DNA of 64,000 nt. Source: Mesorhizobium qingshengii. GTDB lineage: Bacteria; Pseudomonadota; Alphaproteobacteria; Rhizobiales; Rhizobiaceae. The first letter of the stretch is position 1, and each line of letters starts with the position of its first letter. Below, in pieces: positions 47,569 to 55,488 of this stretch. The translations under genes and the position numbers were made by a program. Below the pieces are notes generated by a model. It made no database searches, was not told where the DNA came from, and saw nothing but the letters and a program-made list of their open reading frames with translations. The DNA lies in contig NZ_JAPFQA010000004.1 of NCBI RefSeq assembly GCF_027563465.1, positions 186,001 to 250,000 of the forward strand, read 5' to 3'.

Positions 47569-49140
47569 ATGGCAGCATCATTTGATCTCAAAAACGACGG
47601 TGTGGTCGTCATCATCGGCTCGGGCGCCGGCGGCGGCACGCTCGGCAATGAACTTGCCCAGAAGGGTATCGATGTCGTCATTCTGGAGGCCGGCGCGCGC
47701 CACGAATACGAGGACTTCGTCAATGACGAGTGGGATTCATTCACCCAACTCGCCTGGAAGGACAAACGCACCACGTCCGGCGACTGGCGCGTGGCCAAGG
47801 ATTTCCCGAACCTGCCGGCCTGGATCGTCAAGTCGGTGGGCGGCTCGACCACGCACTGGGCCGGAGCTTCGCTGCGCTTCCAGGAGCATGAGTTCAAGAC
47901 GCTATCGACCTATGGCAAACTGAAGGGCGCGAACCTGCTCGACTGGCCGATCACGCTGGCCGAGATGGAGCCCTACTACGCCAAGGCCGAGGCAAAGATG
48001 GGCGTGACCGGCACCAACGACTGGCCGAGACTGCCGGGCAACAACAACTTCAAGGTGCTGAAGGCGGGCGCCGACAAGCTCGGCTACAAGGAATGCCACA
48101 CCGGCAACATGGCGATAAACTCGGTCCAGCGCGACGACCGCAATTCCTGCCAGCAGACAGGGTTCTGCTTCCAGGGCTGCAAATGGGGCGCCAAATGGTC
48201 GACGCTCTACACCGAGATCCCCAAAGGCGAGGCGACAGGGCACCTCGAGGTCAGGCCGAACGCAATGGTGATCAAGATCAACCATGACGCCTCGGGCAAG
48301 GTGACCGGGGTCGTCTATGCCGACAAGGACGGCAAGCTGCAGGAGCAGAAGGCCCGCATCGTCGCTGTCGCCGGCAATTCCATAGAGAGCCCGCGCCTGT
48401 TGCTGAATTCCGAATCAGCGAAGTTCCCGCACGGCCTCGCCAATTCGTCGGGTCAGGTGGGCAAGAACTACATGCGCCACACCACCGGCTCGGTCTATGC
48501 CATCTTCGAGAAACCCGTGCACATGTATCGCGGCACCACCATGGCTGGCATCATCCGCGACGAGGCGCGCCATGATCCGTCGCGCGGTTTCGTCGGCGGC
48601 TACGAGTTCGAGACGCTGTCGCTCGGGCTGCCGTTCATGGCGGCCTTCCTCGATCCGGGCGGCTGGGGCCGGTCGTTCACCACGGCGCTCGACCACTACG
48701 ACCACATGGCCGGCCTGTGGATCGTCGGTGAGGACATGCCGCGCGCGGAGAACCGCATCACGCTGCATGCCGACATGAAGGACGAACATGGCATGCCGAT
48801 CGCCGACGTGCATTTCGACGATCATCCCAACGACACCGCGATGCGCAACCACGCCTACAAGCAGGCCTCGGCGCTTTACGCCGCGGTCGGCGCCACGCGC
48901 ACCTTCCCGACGCCGCCCTATCCGTCGACCCACAATCTCGGCACCAACCGGATGAGCGAGAAAGCGGCCGACGGCGTCGTCAACAAGCATGGCCAGGCGC
49001 ACGACATCAAGAACCTGTTCGTGTCGGACGGCAGCCAATTCACCACGGGTGCCGCCGAAAACCCGACCCTGACGATCGTGTCGCTGGCGATCCGACAGGC
49101 CGACTACATCGCCGCGCAGATGTCGGCCAAGACGATCTGA
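47569..49140 (+). CDS. GMC family oxidoreductase, large subunit
   Basis: A 523-residue FAD-dependent alcohol/sugar dehydrogenase. The FAD motif is VVIIGSGAGGGTLGNELA (about 12-29), with the second GMC element VKSVGGSTTHWAG (about 87-99). The C-terminal active site has STHNLGTNRM and GAAENPTLTI with the conserved His and Asn. Together with the small subunit it should oxidise an alcohol or aldose in the periplasm and pass electrons to the respiratory chain. The substrate is not determinable. It starts 48 bases after the small-subunit gene and is followed by two hairpins, the second a strong terminator. Confidence 0.88.
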   Translation: MAASFDLKNDGVVVIIGSGAGGGTLGNELAQKGIDVVILEAGARHEYEDFVNDEWDSFTQLAWKDKRTTSGDWRVAKDFPNLPAWIVKSVGGSTTHWAGASLRFQEHEFKTLSTYGKLKGANLLDWPITLAEMEPYYAKAEAKMGVTGTNDWPRLPGNNNFKVLKAGADKLGYKECHTGNMAINSVQRDDRNSCQQTGFCFQGCKWGAKWSTLYTEIPKGEATGHLEVRPNAMVIKINHDASGKVTGVVYADKDGKLQEQKARIVAVAGNSIESPRLLLNSESAKFPHGLANSSGQVGKNYMRHTTGSVYAIFEKPVHMYRGTTMAGIIRDEARHDPSRGFVGGYEFETLSLGLPFMAAFLDPGGWGRSFTTALDHYDHMAGLWIVGEDMPRAENRITLHADMKDEHGMPIADVHFDDHPNDTAMRNHAYKQASALYAAVGATRTFPTPPYPSTHNLGTNRMSEKAADGVVNKHGQAHDIKNLFVSDGSQFTTGAAENPTLTIVSLAIRQADYIAAQMSAKTI

Positions 49141-49150
49141 GCCACCAGAA

Positions 49151-49175
49151 CATCGACCCGCTCATCGGGTCGATG
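49151..49175 (+). other. Stem-loop directly after the GMC dehydrogenase gene
   Basis: CATCGACCCG and CGGGTCGATG form a perfect 10-bp stem with a five-base loop, ten bases after the stop codon. It lacks a T-run, so it is not an intrinsic terminator; it could protect the transcript 3' end. Confidence 0.6.
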
Positions 49176-49204
49176 CCGAACCCCAGCGTCCTCCCGGACC
49201 GCTA

Positions 49205-49236
49205 AGCGGAACGCGCAACCCGCGTTCCGCTTTTTT
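49205..49236 (+). terminator. Strong intrinsic terminator after the GMC dehydrogenase operon
   Basis: AGCGGAACGCG pairs perfectly with CGCGTTCCGCT (11 bp, five-base loop) followed by six T residues. Confidence 0.95.
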
Positions 49237-49524
49237 GGTGACAAGGATACGCGCCGACTTGCGGCGGATGGGAATGGCTAAGGCCCCGATGTCACGTCCA
49301 TTTGGTATCCTTGGCTTAGCCGGACTACCACGTTTTGGTACGGTGCAAGGACACCGTTGATACCTTAATTCTTTCTTGTCCAGCTCCTGCACCGGCGTGT
49401 TCATCCTGCTCGCGCCGGCGGCGACGCAATGGCTTGCGCGGCAGTCCCAACTCCGCTCGCACGCTTGTTGAGGGTCGCGTGGCTCCGCCGGCCGCGATGC
49501 ACGGTGCTTCGACAAGGAGTTTGC
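49237..49524. other. Probable promoter region of the sensor-kinase operon
   Basis: These 288 bases separate the dehydrogenase terminator from the kinase start. They hold several TGGTA/TACCA half-sites: TGGTA at 49303, an inverted TACCA-N5-TGGTA at 49326-49340, and a TGATACC at 49358. No clear -35/-10 pair could be assigned. Confidence 0.4.
49326..49340. promoter_or_regulatory. Candidate operator, TACCA-N5-TGGTA
   Basis: A perfect 5-bp inverted repeat with five-base spacing, about 185 bp upstream of the sensor kinase. It resembles the TACC-type half-sites recognised by NarL-family regulators, and the downstream operon encodes a NarL-type regulator. The spacing differs from the classic NarL 7-2-7 arrangement. 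Confidence 0.35.
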
Positions 49525-51234
49525 ATGACAAGCCTTGATTTTGGCCTTGTTACTCGGATGAGACGCGCCGGCTCTGACGCCCGTCCAATGAGGATTGGCA
49601 GATCGGTCAGAAACTTCCTGGTGACATCGGATCCCGAAGCGCTGATCAACATCTGCCGCCTGGTCACCGCGCTGTTCGCTGTCCTGGCAATCTATCTTGA
49701 CCCCACCGACCCAGCGTCCTTTCTGGTTGAATCGCAAGTAATTCTTGGCCTCTACATGGTCCTTTCCTTGCTTCTCGTTGTATTTCCGTTGCGAAAGTCT
49801 CTCGATAGCCCGATTCACCTCCTCGTTCATCTCATCGATGCCGTAATACTGGGCTGTCTCGCTTTTTTTTCGGATGAACTCACAAGTCCGTTTTTTTCCT
49901 TCCTGCCTTTTATCTTGCTTTCCATGACCCTGCGCTGGGGACTGAGGGGGGCTGTTATGGGCGCTGCCGTTTTGCAAGTCGTTCTGGTCATTATTGGTGT
50001 GCCCGATCTGGCGAACGGCGGCCCGCCCGAACTCAACGTATTTATAATGCGTGCGACCTATTTCATGGTTGCGGCCGTTATGCTCGGCTATTTCGGCGCT
50101 TATCGTGAACACCACCGCCAGCGTCTGACGCAGCTTGCCCATTGGCCGTTCGATGCAATTACCGGCGATCGGCTGTCATGGCTGCGCGGCCTTTTCAACC
50201 ACGCGGCCGGCGTGATGGGTGACCCTGGCCTGTTGGTCGTTTGGCGGGATCAGGAGGAAGATATCGGCAGCGTCGCCTATTGGCTGAAGGGCGATTTGCG
50301 GCTGACTGACGTTCGGGGAGCGGCTTTCTGGAGTCAACACGATCCAGAACCGCCAACGCCCGATCTCGACCGAGGCGGAATGGTGGCGGTCATCGACGCC
50401 GAAGTGGCTGGAATTTTCCGTGACCTGCCGGAACTGGCGGCGGAAGTTCGCACGCCCTTCAAATATATCTGCTCGGCGGCATTTTCCAGCGTGCGGTACC
50501 GCGGGCGGGTTTTCGTTATCGATCCGGCCTGTCATCCCGAGGAATGCGGTTCGCTCACTGAAATCATCGCTATGAGATTCAGATCGGAACTAGGACGTCT
50601 GGCGCTGATGCAGCAAACAACCGAGACGGCGCGCGCTGAAGAGCGCGTGCGGCTCGCGCGCGACCTGCATGACAGCATTCTGCAGGATCTCACTGCCGCC
50701 AGCTTGAAACTCAAGCTCATCGCCAAATCCGTTTCCAAGGAACCCAAGGCGAACGTGGTCGATGTGAATACGCTTGTTTTCAATTTGCAACAACGTATCC
50801 GGCGATATGTCGATGAACAGTGCGCCGTCCACCAACAATATGATGAGGCTCCGCTCTACCAGGCGCTGCCCGGTCTAATCGAGCTTCTGAGGCAGCAATG
50901 GGATTGCCGGATCGAGGCTACTCTTGATCCGCCGAACCTCGAAGTTCCAAAATCCATGCAGCATGAAATCATGCAGCTTGTCTCCGAGGCTACCGCCAAC
51001 GCCGTCCGGCACGGAAAGGCGACGCAAGTGCGGATTGAACTTGTTCGTGCCGATCGCGGCGTTGAGCTCGAAATTTCCGACAACGGATCGGGAATGGCAG
51101 CTGATGTTGAACCGAAACGGCCGTTGTCGCTGTGCGCGCGGGTTACCGAGCTCAAGGGTAACTTGACGATACGCGCCGCATCGCCGGGACTTAGCCTGCG
51201 CATTGCATTGCCCCTGGGCCAGGCAGCGCGGTAA
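49525..51234 (+). CDS. Membrane sensor histidine kinase, NarL-partner (HisKA_3) type
   Basis: A 569-residue kinase. The N-terminal half has five to six membrane helices (about 42-190) forming a multi-pass sensor, followed by a GAF-like region (about 215-350). The dimerisation/phospho-acceptor part has His382 in VRLARDLHDSILQDLTAAS, the HisKA_3 pattern, and the ATPase domain has VSEATANAVRHGKA and ELEISDNGSGM. No periplasmic sensor domain is evident; the signal may be a membrane or lipid change. It overlaps the response regulator gene by one base (TAATG). GGAG lies eight bases before the ATG. The DNA is less GC-rich than neighbours. Confidence 0.85.
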   Translation: MTSLDFGLVTRMRRAGSDARPMRIGRSVRNFLVTSDPEALINICRLVTALFAVLAIYLDPTDPASFLVESQVILGLYMVLSLLLVVFPLRKSLDSPIHLLVHLIDAVILGCLAFFSDELTSPFFSFLPFILLSMTLRWGLRGAVMGAAVLQVVLVIIGVPDLANGGPPELNVFIMRATYFMVAAVMLGYFGAYREHHRQRLTQLAHWPFDAITGDRLSWLRGLFNHAAGVMGDPGLLVVWRDQEEDIGSVAYWLKGDLRLTDVRGAAFWSQHDPEPPTPDLDRGGMVAVIDAEVAGIFRDLPELAAEVRTPFKYICSAAFSSVRYRGRVFVIDPACHPEECGSLTEIIAMRFRSELGRLALMQQTTETARAEERVRLARDLHDSILQDLTAASLKLKLIAKSVSKEPKANVVDVNTLVFNLQQRIRRYVDEQCAVHQQYDEAPLYQALPGLIELLRQQWDCRIEATLDPPNLEVPKSMQHEIMQLVSEATANAVRHGKATQVRIELVRADRGVELEISDNGSGMAADVEPKRPLSLCARVTELKGNLTIRAASPGLSLRIALPLGQAAR

Positions 51235-51869
51235 TGTTTTCCGTTGTCCTCGCCGACGATCATCCTTTGCTGCTCCGCGGATTGCAGGGTCTGCTGAAAA
51301 CCGCGTCGGATTTCAACGTGTTGGCGGCAACGGCGAGCGGGGCGCAGGCGTTGTCGCTCATTAGCGATCTCCGACCCGATCTGGCCGTGCTCGATGTTTC
51401 CATGCCGGATGTTGGTGGACTGGAGATCCAGCGAACCGTCTTTAAAGGGCGGCTACCGGTGAAGGTAATTTTCCTCACCGCGACTCTGACGGGCCGCCAG
51501 ATCGCGGACGCAATATCGATGGGGGCGTGGGGCATCCTCTTGAAGGAATATGCCCCCGAAGCTCTCCTGGATTGCATGCGGCAGGTCGCAAGCGGAGAGA
51601 AGTGGCTGCCGCAGGAGCTCGTGGACCGGGCAACGAGCGCCGGGCCATCCGATAGCCCTCAAAAACTCGATCTGCTGACCGTGCGCGAAAGGGAGGTCGC
51701 GGTACAGATCTGCGGAGGACTGTCCAACCGGGCCATTGCACAGAAGCTGGGAACAACCGAAGGGACCATCGGCATTCATCTAAACAACATCTACCGCAAG
51801 CTGGATATCACCAATCGCACGACGCTCGCCGCGCTCCATCTCCAATACATGGCAAGCCCGAATGGCTGA
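51234..51869 (+). CDS. NarL/LuxR family response regulator
   Basis: A 211-residue regulator with a receiver domain (1-120; acidic pocket ADDH at about 7-10, phospho-acceptor Asp54 in LAVLDVSMPDVGG, Thr in IFLTATLTG, Lys in LLKEYAPE) and a C-terminal LuxR-type helix-turn-helix (about 145-205; LTVREREVAVQICGGLSNRAIAQKLG, key part LTVREREVA, and GTIGIHLNNIYRKL). It is cognate to the kinase encoded immediately upstream, given the one-base overlap. It overlaps the next gene by eight bases, so all three are co-expressed. Confidence 0.92.
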   Translation: MFSVVLADDHPLLLRGLQGLLKTASDFNVLAATASGAQALSLISDLRPDLAVLDVSMPDVGGLEIQRTVFKGRLPVKVIFLTATLTGRQIADAISMGAWGILLKEYAPEALLDCMRQVASGEKWLPQELVDRATSAGPSDSPQKLDLLTVREREVAVQICGGLSNRAIAQKLGTTEGTIGIHLNNIYRKLDITNRTTLAALHLQYMASPNG

Positions 51870-52887
51870 TCAAACGGAGTTCAATCAGGGCCGGACAGGC
51901 AGAATAATCAGGGTTGGACTTGGCTTGATTGTCGGGGCGACGTTTGTCGTCCTTGCCATGCGCAATGTCCACTTTCCAGAGGTTGGCGCCATACTGCGCC
52001 GTGCGACTGTCGCGCCGCTCGTCCTTGCCATCGTGGCCTTTGTCGCTGACTTTCTTCTGAGGGCTGTCCGGTTCTGGATGATGCTGCAATCGGCAACCGG
52101 TCGCCGCTTGCCGTTGCGATTGATGATCGGCCCCTTTATCGCCAGCTTTGGCATGAGCGATGTTCTTCCCCTGCGGGTAGGGGATGGTTTTCGTGTTTTA
52201 TGGTTTAGCCGCCAGTTCGATATCCCGGCAGGAACAGTCATCGGCACGATGATCGTCGAGCGCATTCTCGATCTTGTCACCATCGTCCTGTTGGGCGCGA
52301 TGTCACTGGCGCTGGTTGACCTCACTGCTCCACCCGCATTGGTGTGGAATTTCCAGCTTTTGCTCGCCATCGCGCTTACCGGCGGATTAGGGATGCTATT
52401 TGCCCCAGCGCTTTCTTACCGCTTGCTCGAAAAACTGTTCCGGAAAATAAACTTTGGTCCCATCATTATTCTGATCGCTGCGTTGCGAGCGGCATCGGAG
52501 GCTGTCGCGCAAATCAGTTCCTGGCGCCGGCTGAGCATGCTCAGCGTCATGTCATTTGCTTTGTGGCTTTTGGAAAGTGGCGTTTTTCTAGGTGTTTGGG
52601 TCAGCCTTGGCGGATCAACCGATGCCTTGTTGAAACCGTCTCTGGCCTTCGCCCTCAGCACGCTCGGCACACTGGTGCCCAGTCTCCCCGGGCATTTTGG
52701 TCCGTTTGAATTTTTTGGTCTTCAGGCCTTTACACTTGCGGGGGTGGATACCTCAATGGCAGCGGCCGTCGTGTTGCTGGCGCATCTTATTCTGTGGGCG
52801 CCGACAGCGCTCTTTGGAGTCGGCTGGCTGCTATCGGCGGCGACACAGAAACCGGACGCGTCCAGCAAAATCCAGAGCTCGGTCTGA
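51862..52887 (+). CDS. Lysylphosphatidylglycerol-synthase TM / flippase-like protein (UPF0104)
   Basis: A 341-residue membrane protein with about eight helices. It matches the LPG_synthase_TM family, the flippase-like membrane half without the MprF catalytic domain. Conserved parts are LLRAVRFWMMLQSATGRRLP near helix 2-3 (key part LLRAVRFWMML), FGMSDVLPLRVGDGFRVLWFS (key part DVLPLRVGDGFR) and a late LVPSLPGHFGPFEFFGL segment (about 272-288). Relatives move or retain lipids and lipid-linked sugars in polysaccharide, hopanoid or glycolipid loci. It is convergent with the GMC oxidoreductase gene. Confidence 0.85.
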   Translation: MADQTEFNQGRTGRIIRVGLGLIVGATFVVLAMRNVHFPEVGAILRRATVAPLVLAIVAFVADFLLRAVRFWMMLQSATGRRLPLRLMIGPFIASFGMSDVLPLRVGDGFRVLWFSRQFDIPAGTVIGTMIVERILDLVTIVLLGAMSLALVDLTAPPALVWNFQLLLAIALTGGLGMLFAPALSYRLLEKLFRKINFGPIIILIAALRAASEAVAQISSWRRLSMLSVMSFALWLLESGVFLGVWVSLGGSTDALLKPSLAFALSTLGTLVPSLPGHFGPFEFFGLQAFTLAGVDTSMAAAVVLLAHLILWAPTALFGVGWLLSAATQKPDASSKIQSSV

Positions 52888-52945
52888 TCCGCATCGAGCA
52901 GGAACGGGTGTCCCAGTGAAGCCCGGCTCACCACTGCAATATCAC

Positions 52946-54370
52946 TCAGTTAAATCGGCTTTCAACGGCGTGCGTCGCATTGCGATGGGCAATGGCCATG
53001 ACGGTGCCCTGAGGATTGACGACAGTCGGCCCGCACAAGAGGGACGCGTCAGCGATGTAAAGGCCGTCCGCATCGCGCACGCGGCCGAATGAATCCGTCG
53101 CGCAAATGGCCTCGTTTCCTCCCATCGGACATGAGGAGAACACATGCACGGAGGTCACGCTGCCATCGCTTCCGGAAAACGTGGCGGGAAGATTGCGGAC
53201 ATCTTCCATGGAGCGGAGCACCGGATAGCCCTGGACGCTGGGATAGACGGCGACAGCGCCGGCTGAAAACAGTGCCTCGGCCAGTCGTTTCAGGCCATCG
53301 GCCAGTTTTCTAAGATCCGCCCCATTTTGCCAGACCCTCACCAACGGATCGCGAAAAAATGGCAGGTTGCGTACCGTCGCCTTTCCGCTTGCCGCCTGAA
53401 CGTAATATATGCCCATGCGACGCCAATGCCGGTCGATCTCAGCGAAGTGGTTGGCATGATTTACCATTGCCAGGCCGAGCATCGGCCGTTTGCTGATGGA
53501 GCATCCCATACCGAAGGAAGGCTCGAATTCCCTGATCTGATGAACCGGATCGAGATCGCCCGGATTGTTCACATCCTCATCAAACTGCGCGACGACTTTC
53601 AGCATCGGATGGAAATACAGGGAGTTGCCAATATTTCGGGTCAAACCGGATCGGCGCAGAAGAGCTGGCGTCTGAACCGCGCCGCAGGCAACGAAAATCT
53701 GATCGGCGGAAATTTCTATCGGCCGTGGCGGGCCGTTTGCCGGCGTGTGCAGCGCTTTCACGTGCCATTTGCCACCTGAGCGCGTCAGTCGGTTCGCTCG
53801 TGTATCCGCGATCAGACGGCCGCCTGCTGCGAGAAATCGGGGAACGAAGGTTTCCGACATGGATTGTTTTCGACCAGATTTTTCCTCGCCGCCGTACCGG
53901 TACAAACGTGGCGCCTCGGTCGCTTGCCAGCCGAGACGGGCAGCCCCGTCACGCAGCCGTGTGGAGATGAGCGGTGCGTCACCATGCAGATACTCGATCC
54001 TCGCTGTGCTTTCGCAGGCAATGAAGTGGGGTATCAGCCGGTCGAGAGACAAATCATCGACCTTGAAGACGGCCCGCCATTGATCGAGGAGGTATTCCGG
54101 CGCGCGGTGATAGAGCCCACGATTGATCTCGCTGCCGCCCCCGACGCACCGACCTTCGACATAGGCAATTTTTGACGGGCCAACGGCTATGCAGATGCCG
54201 GCATTCCGATATTTGAGAAGCAGTTCCTCCTTTGAAAAAGGCGGAGCCGACTGAAGCGACAGATTTTGGCCTTCTTCGACCAGAAGTACTGACTTGCCTG
54301 CTTCCGCGCACAAGGTCGCGGTCACCGCGCCGCCGGGGCCAGACCCGATGACCACAATGTCGGCCGTCAT
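52946..54370 (-). CDS. GMC-type FAD oxidoreductase in a putative envelope-glycolipid operon
   Basis: A 474-residue flavoprotein. The FAD motif is ADIVVIGSGPGGAVTATLCAEAGKSVLLVEEG (key part IGSGPGGAVTATL, about 6-18). The second GMC element VEGRCVGGGSEINRG lies at about 71-85, and the C-terminal active-site region has SSCPMGGNEAICATD and the VVNPQGTVMAIAHR segment, in which the Asn is conserved. The start is uncertain: a GTG at 54412 overlaps the preceding gene, while the ATG at 54370 is followed by the family N-terminus. No signal peptide. It is the last gene of the six-gene operon; a role oxidising a lipid-linked alcohol is inferred from context. Confidence 0.82.
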   Translation of the reverse strand: MTADIVVIGSGPGGAVTATLCAEAGKSVLLVEEGQNLSLQSAPPFSKEELLLKYRNAGICIAVGPSKIAYVEGRCVGGGSEINRGLYHRAPEYLLDQWRAVFKVDDLSLDRLIPHFIACESTARIEYLHGDAPLISTRLRDGAARLGWQATEAPRLYRYGGEEKSGRKQSMSETFVPRFLAAGGRLIADTRANRLTRSGGKWHVKALHTPANGPPRPIEISADQIFVACGAVQTPALLRRSGLTRNIGNSLYFHPMLKVVAQFDEDVNNPGDLDPVHQIREFEPSFGMGCSISKRPMLGLAMVNHANHFAEIDRHWRRMGIYYVQAASGKATVRNLPFFRDPLVRVWQNGADLRKLADGLKRLAEALFSAGAVAVYPSVQGYPVLRSMEDVRNLPATFSGSDGSVTSVHVFSSCPMGGNEAICATDSFGRVRDADGLYIADASLLCGPTVVNPQGTVMAIAHRNATHAVESRFN

Positions 54371-54386
54371 TTGGCTGGTGACAGGC

Positions 54387-54779
54387 TCAGTTATGTTCGT
54401 GATGTGCCCCACATTCCACGTCCTGTTTGTAGAGGTCAGAATAGAGCCCAAAGAAGGTCAAGGTCCGGTAGAAGGAGATTAGCGCCGGCCGGATCTGCAG
54501 ACGTGAATGTTGCCAACGCCTCAACTGATCCACGCGTTGGTCAGGGCTCAGTAGATGAAATGGCTTTCCAGCCACCGGATAAGACCAGGCATCGAATATG
54601 ACGGTGAGGATACGGAAGGCCAGACGCAGGTAATCCGGCATGCTTGCATGCGCCGCCAGTACATAGGCCCCGATGGTTTCAACATCTGCGGGATTTTTTG
54701 GCGATGGCAGTTCCTGCCGGATCAAGGTGTCGACTATGGCCTGGACACATTTTTCAAAACTCGGAAGGGGTGAGTACAC
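54387..54779 (-). CDS. Small helical protein, putative partner of the GMC oxidoreductase
   Basis: A 130-residue, mainly helical protein with no signal peptide. It has VYSPLPSFEKCVQAIVDTLI at the N-terminus (key part FEKCVQAIVDTLIRQ) and DAWSYPVAGKPFHLLSPDQRVDQLRRW in the middle (key part LLSPDQRVDQLRRW). I do not recognise a Pfam family with certainty; the pattern resembles the N-terminal helical region of long-chain alcohol oxidases and, loosely, gluconate-dehydrogenase small subunits. Start GTG at 54779 has GGAG eight bases upstream and overlaps the HAD gene by 26 bases; the frame from 54821 is less likely. Context suggests a subunit or chaperone of the GMC enzyme. Confidence 0.55.
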   Translation of the reverse strand: MYSPLPSFEKCVQAIVDTLIRQELPSPKNPADVETIGAYVLAAHASMPDYLRLAFRILTVIFDAWSYPVAGKPFHLLSPDQRVDQLRRWQHSRLQIRPALISFYRTLTFFGLYSDLYKQDVECGAHHEHN

Positions 54780-55488
54780 CGCTTTTCTCCAGCGACTGCA
54801 CCACTGGCTGGAACAGTGCATCGTGATAAGACTGGAAAGTCCTGCATCGCGGGTCCCCGCGCGCGGATCTTATGATGGCGGGCATGCCGACACGGTTCGC
54901 TACCGCCCAATCGCGGTCAAAGCGGTCACCGACCATCAGCGAGCGGCTCGCATCCACACCGGTCGCACCGAGTATCTTGTGCAGCCCGGCGGGGTCGGGT
55001 TTCATCCTTCGCACGTCGCCGTCCGAGGCGCTGACCACAAAGTCCGCCTTGAGCGCCAGGGCCTTGAGCTTTTCGACGGCGGGATAGTCGGAATACACCG
55101 CAATCGTGCGACCTGAGCGGCGCAGAGCATGAAAAAGTCCTTCAACCCCAGAATAGCGGCAAGCGCCGATATGGGCGAGCGGGCGTCGCTCGATCCATTC
55201 CTGGACAACCTCGCGAACATAGACAACGGAACAACCGCATAGCCTCGCCGTGACTTCAAACTGGCGGTCCATGAAATCGGTCAGCATTTGCTCCGCCATC
55301 GCTTCCCTGCATTGCCGGAATGTGCGCAGAACATTCAAGGTCTTGAGGCTTCTCGCCCGCATGGCATCGTGCAGCAAATTCAGCGCCATGCGTGTTCTGA
55401 GACGCCGCTGGTCATAGAGGGTCCCGTCCAAGTCGAAGACCACGAGGTCGATATTGTTCCATACGATGGACTGGTTGGGTTGTTTCAT
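54754..55488 (-). CDS. HAD family phosphatase
   Basis: A 244-residue haloacid-dehalogenase-type hydrolase. Motif I is VVFDLDGTLYDQ with the nucleophile Asp19 and Asp21; motif II is AVYSDYPAVEKL (Ser); motif III Lys is in RRMKPDPAGL; motif IV is LMVGDRFDRDWAVA. A helical cap (about 35-105) lies between motifs I and II. It overlaps the UbiA gene by four bases (ATGA). In known pathways a phosphatase acts on the phosphoribosyl product of a UbiA-type transferase, so the likely substrate is a polyprenyl-phosphate-linked sugar phosphate; this is inference from the gene pair. Confidence 0.85.
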   Translation of the reverse strand: MKQPNQSIVWNNIDLVVFDLDGTLYDQRRLRTRMALNLLHDAMRARSLKTLNVLRTFRQCREAMAEQMLTDFMDRQFEVTARLCGCSVVYVREVVQEWIERRPLAHIGACRYSGVEGLFHALRRSGRTIAVYSDYPAVEKLKALALKADFVVSASDGDVRRMKPDPAGLHKILGATGVDASRSLMVGDRFDRDWAVANRVGMPAIIRSARGDPRCRTFQSYHDALFQPVVQSLEKSGVLTPSEF

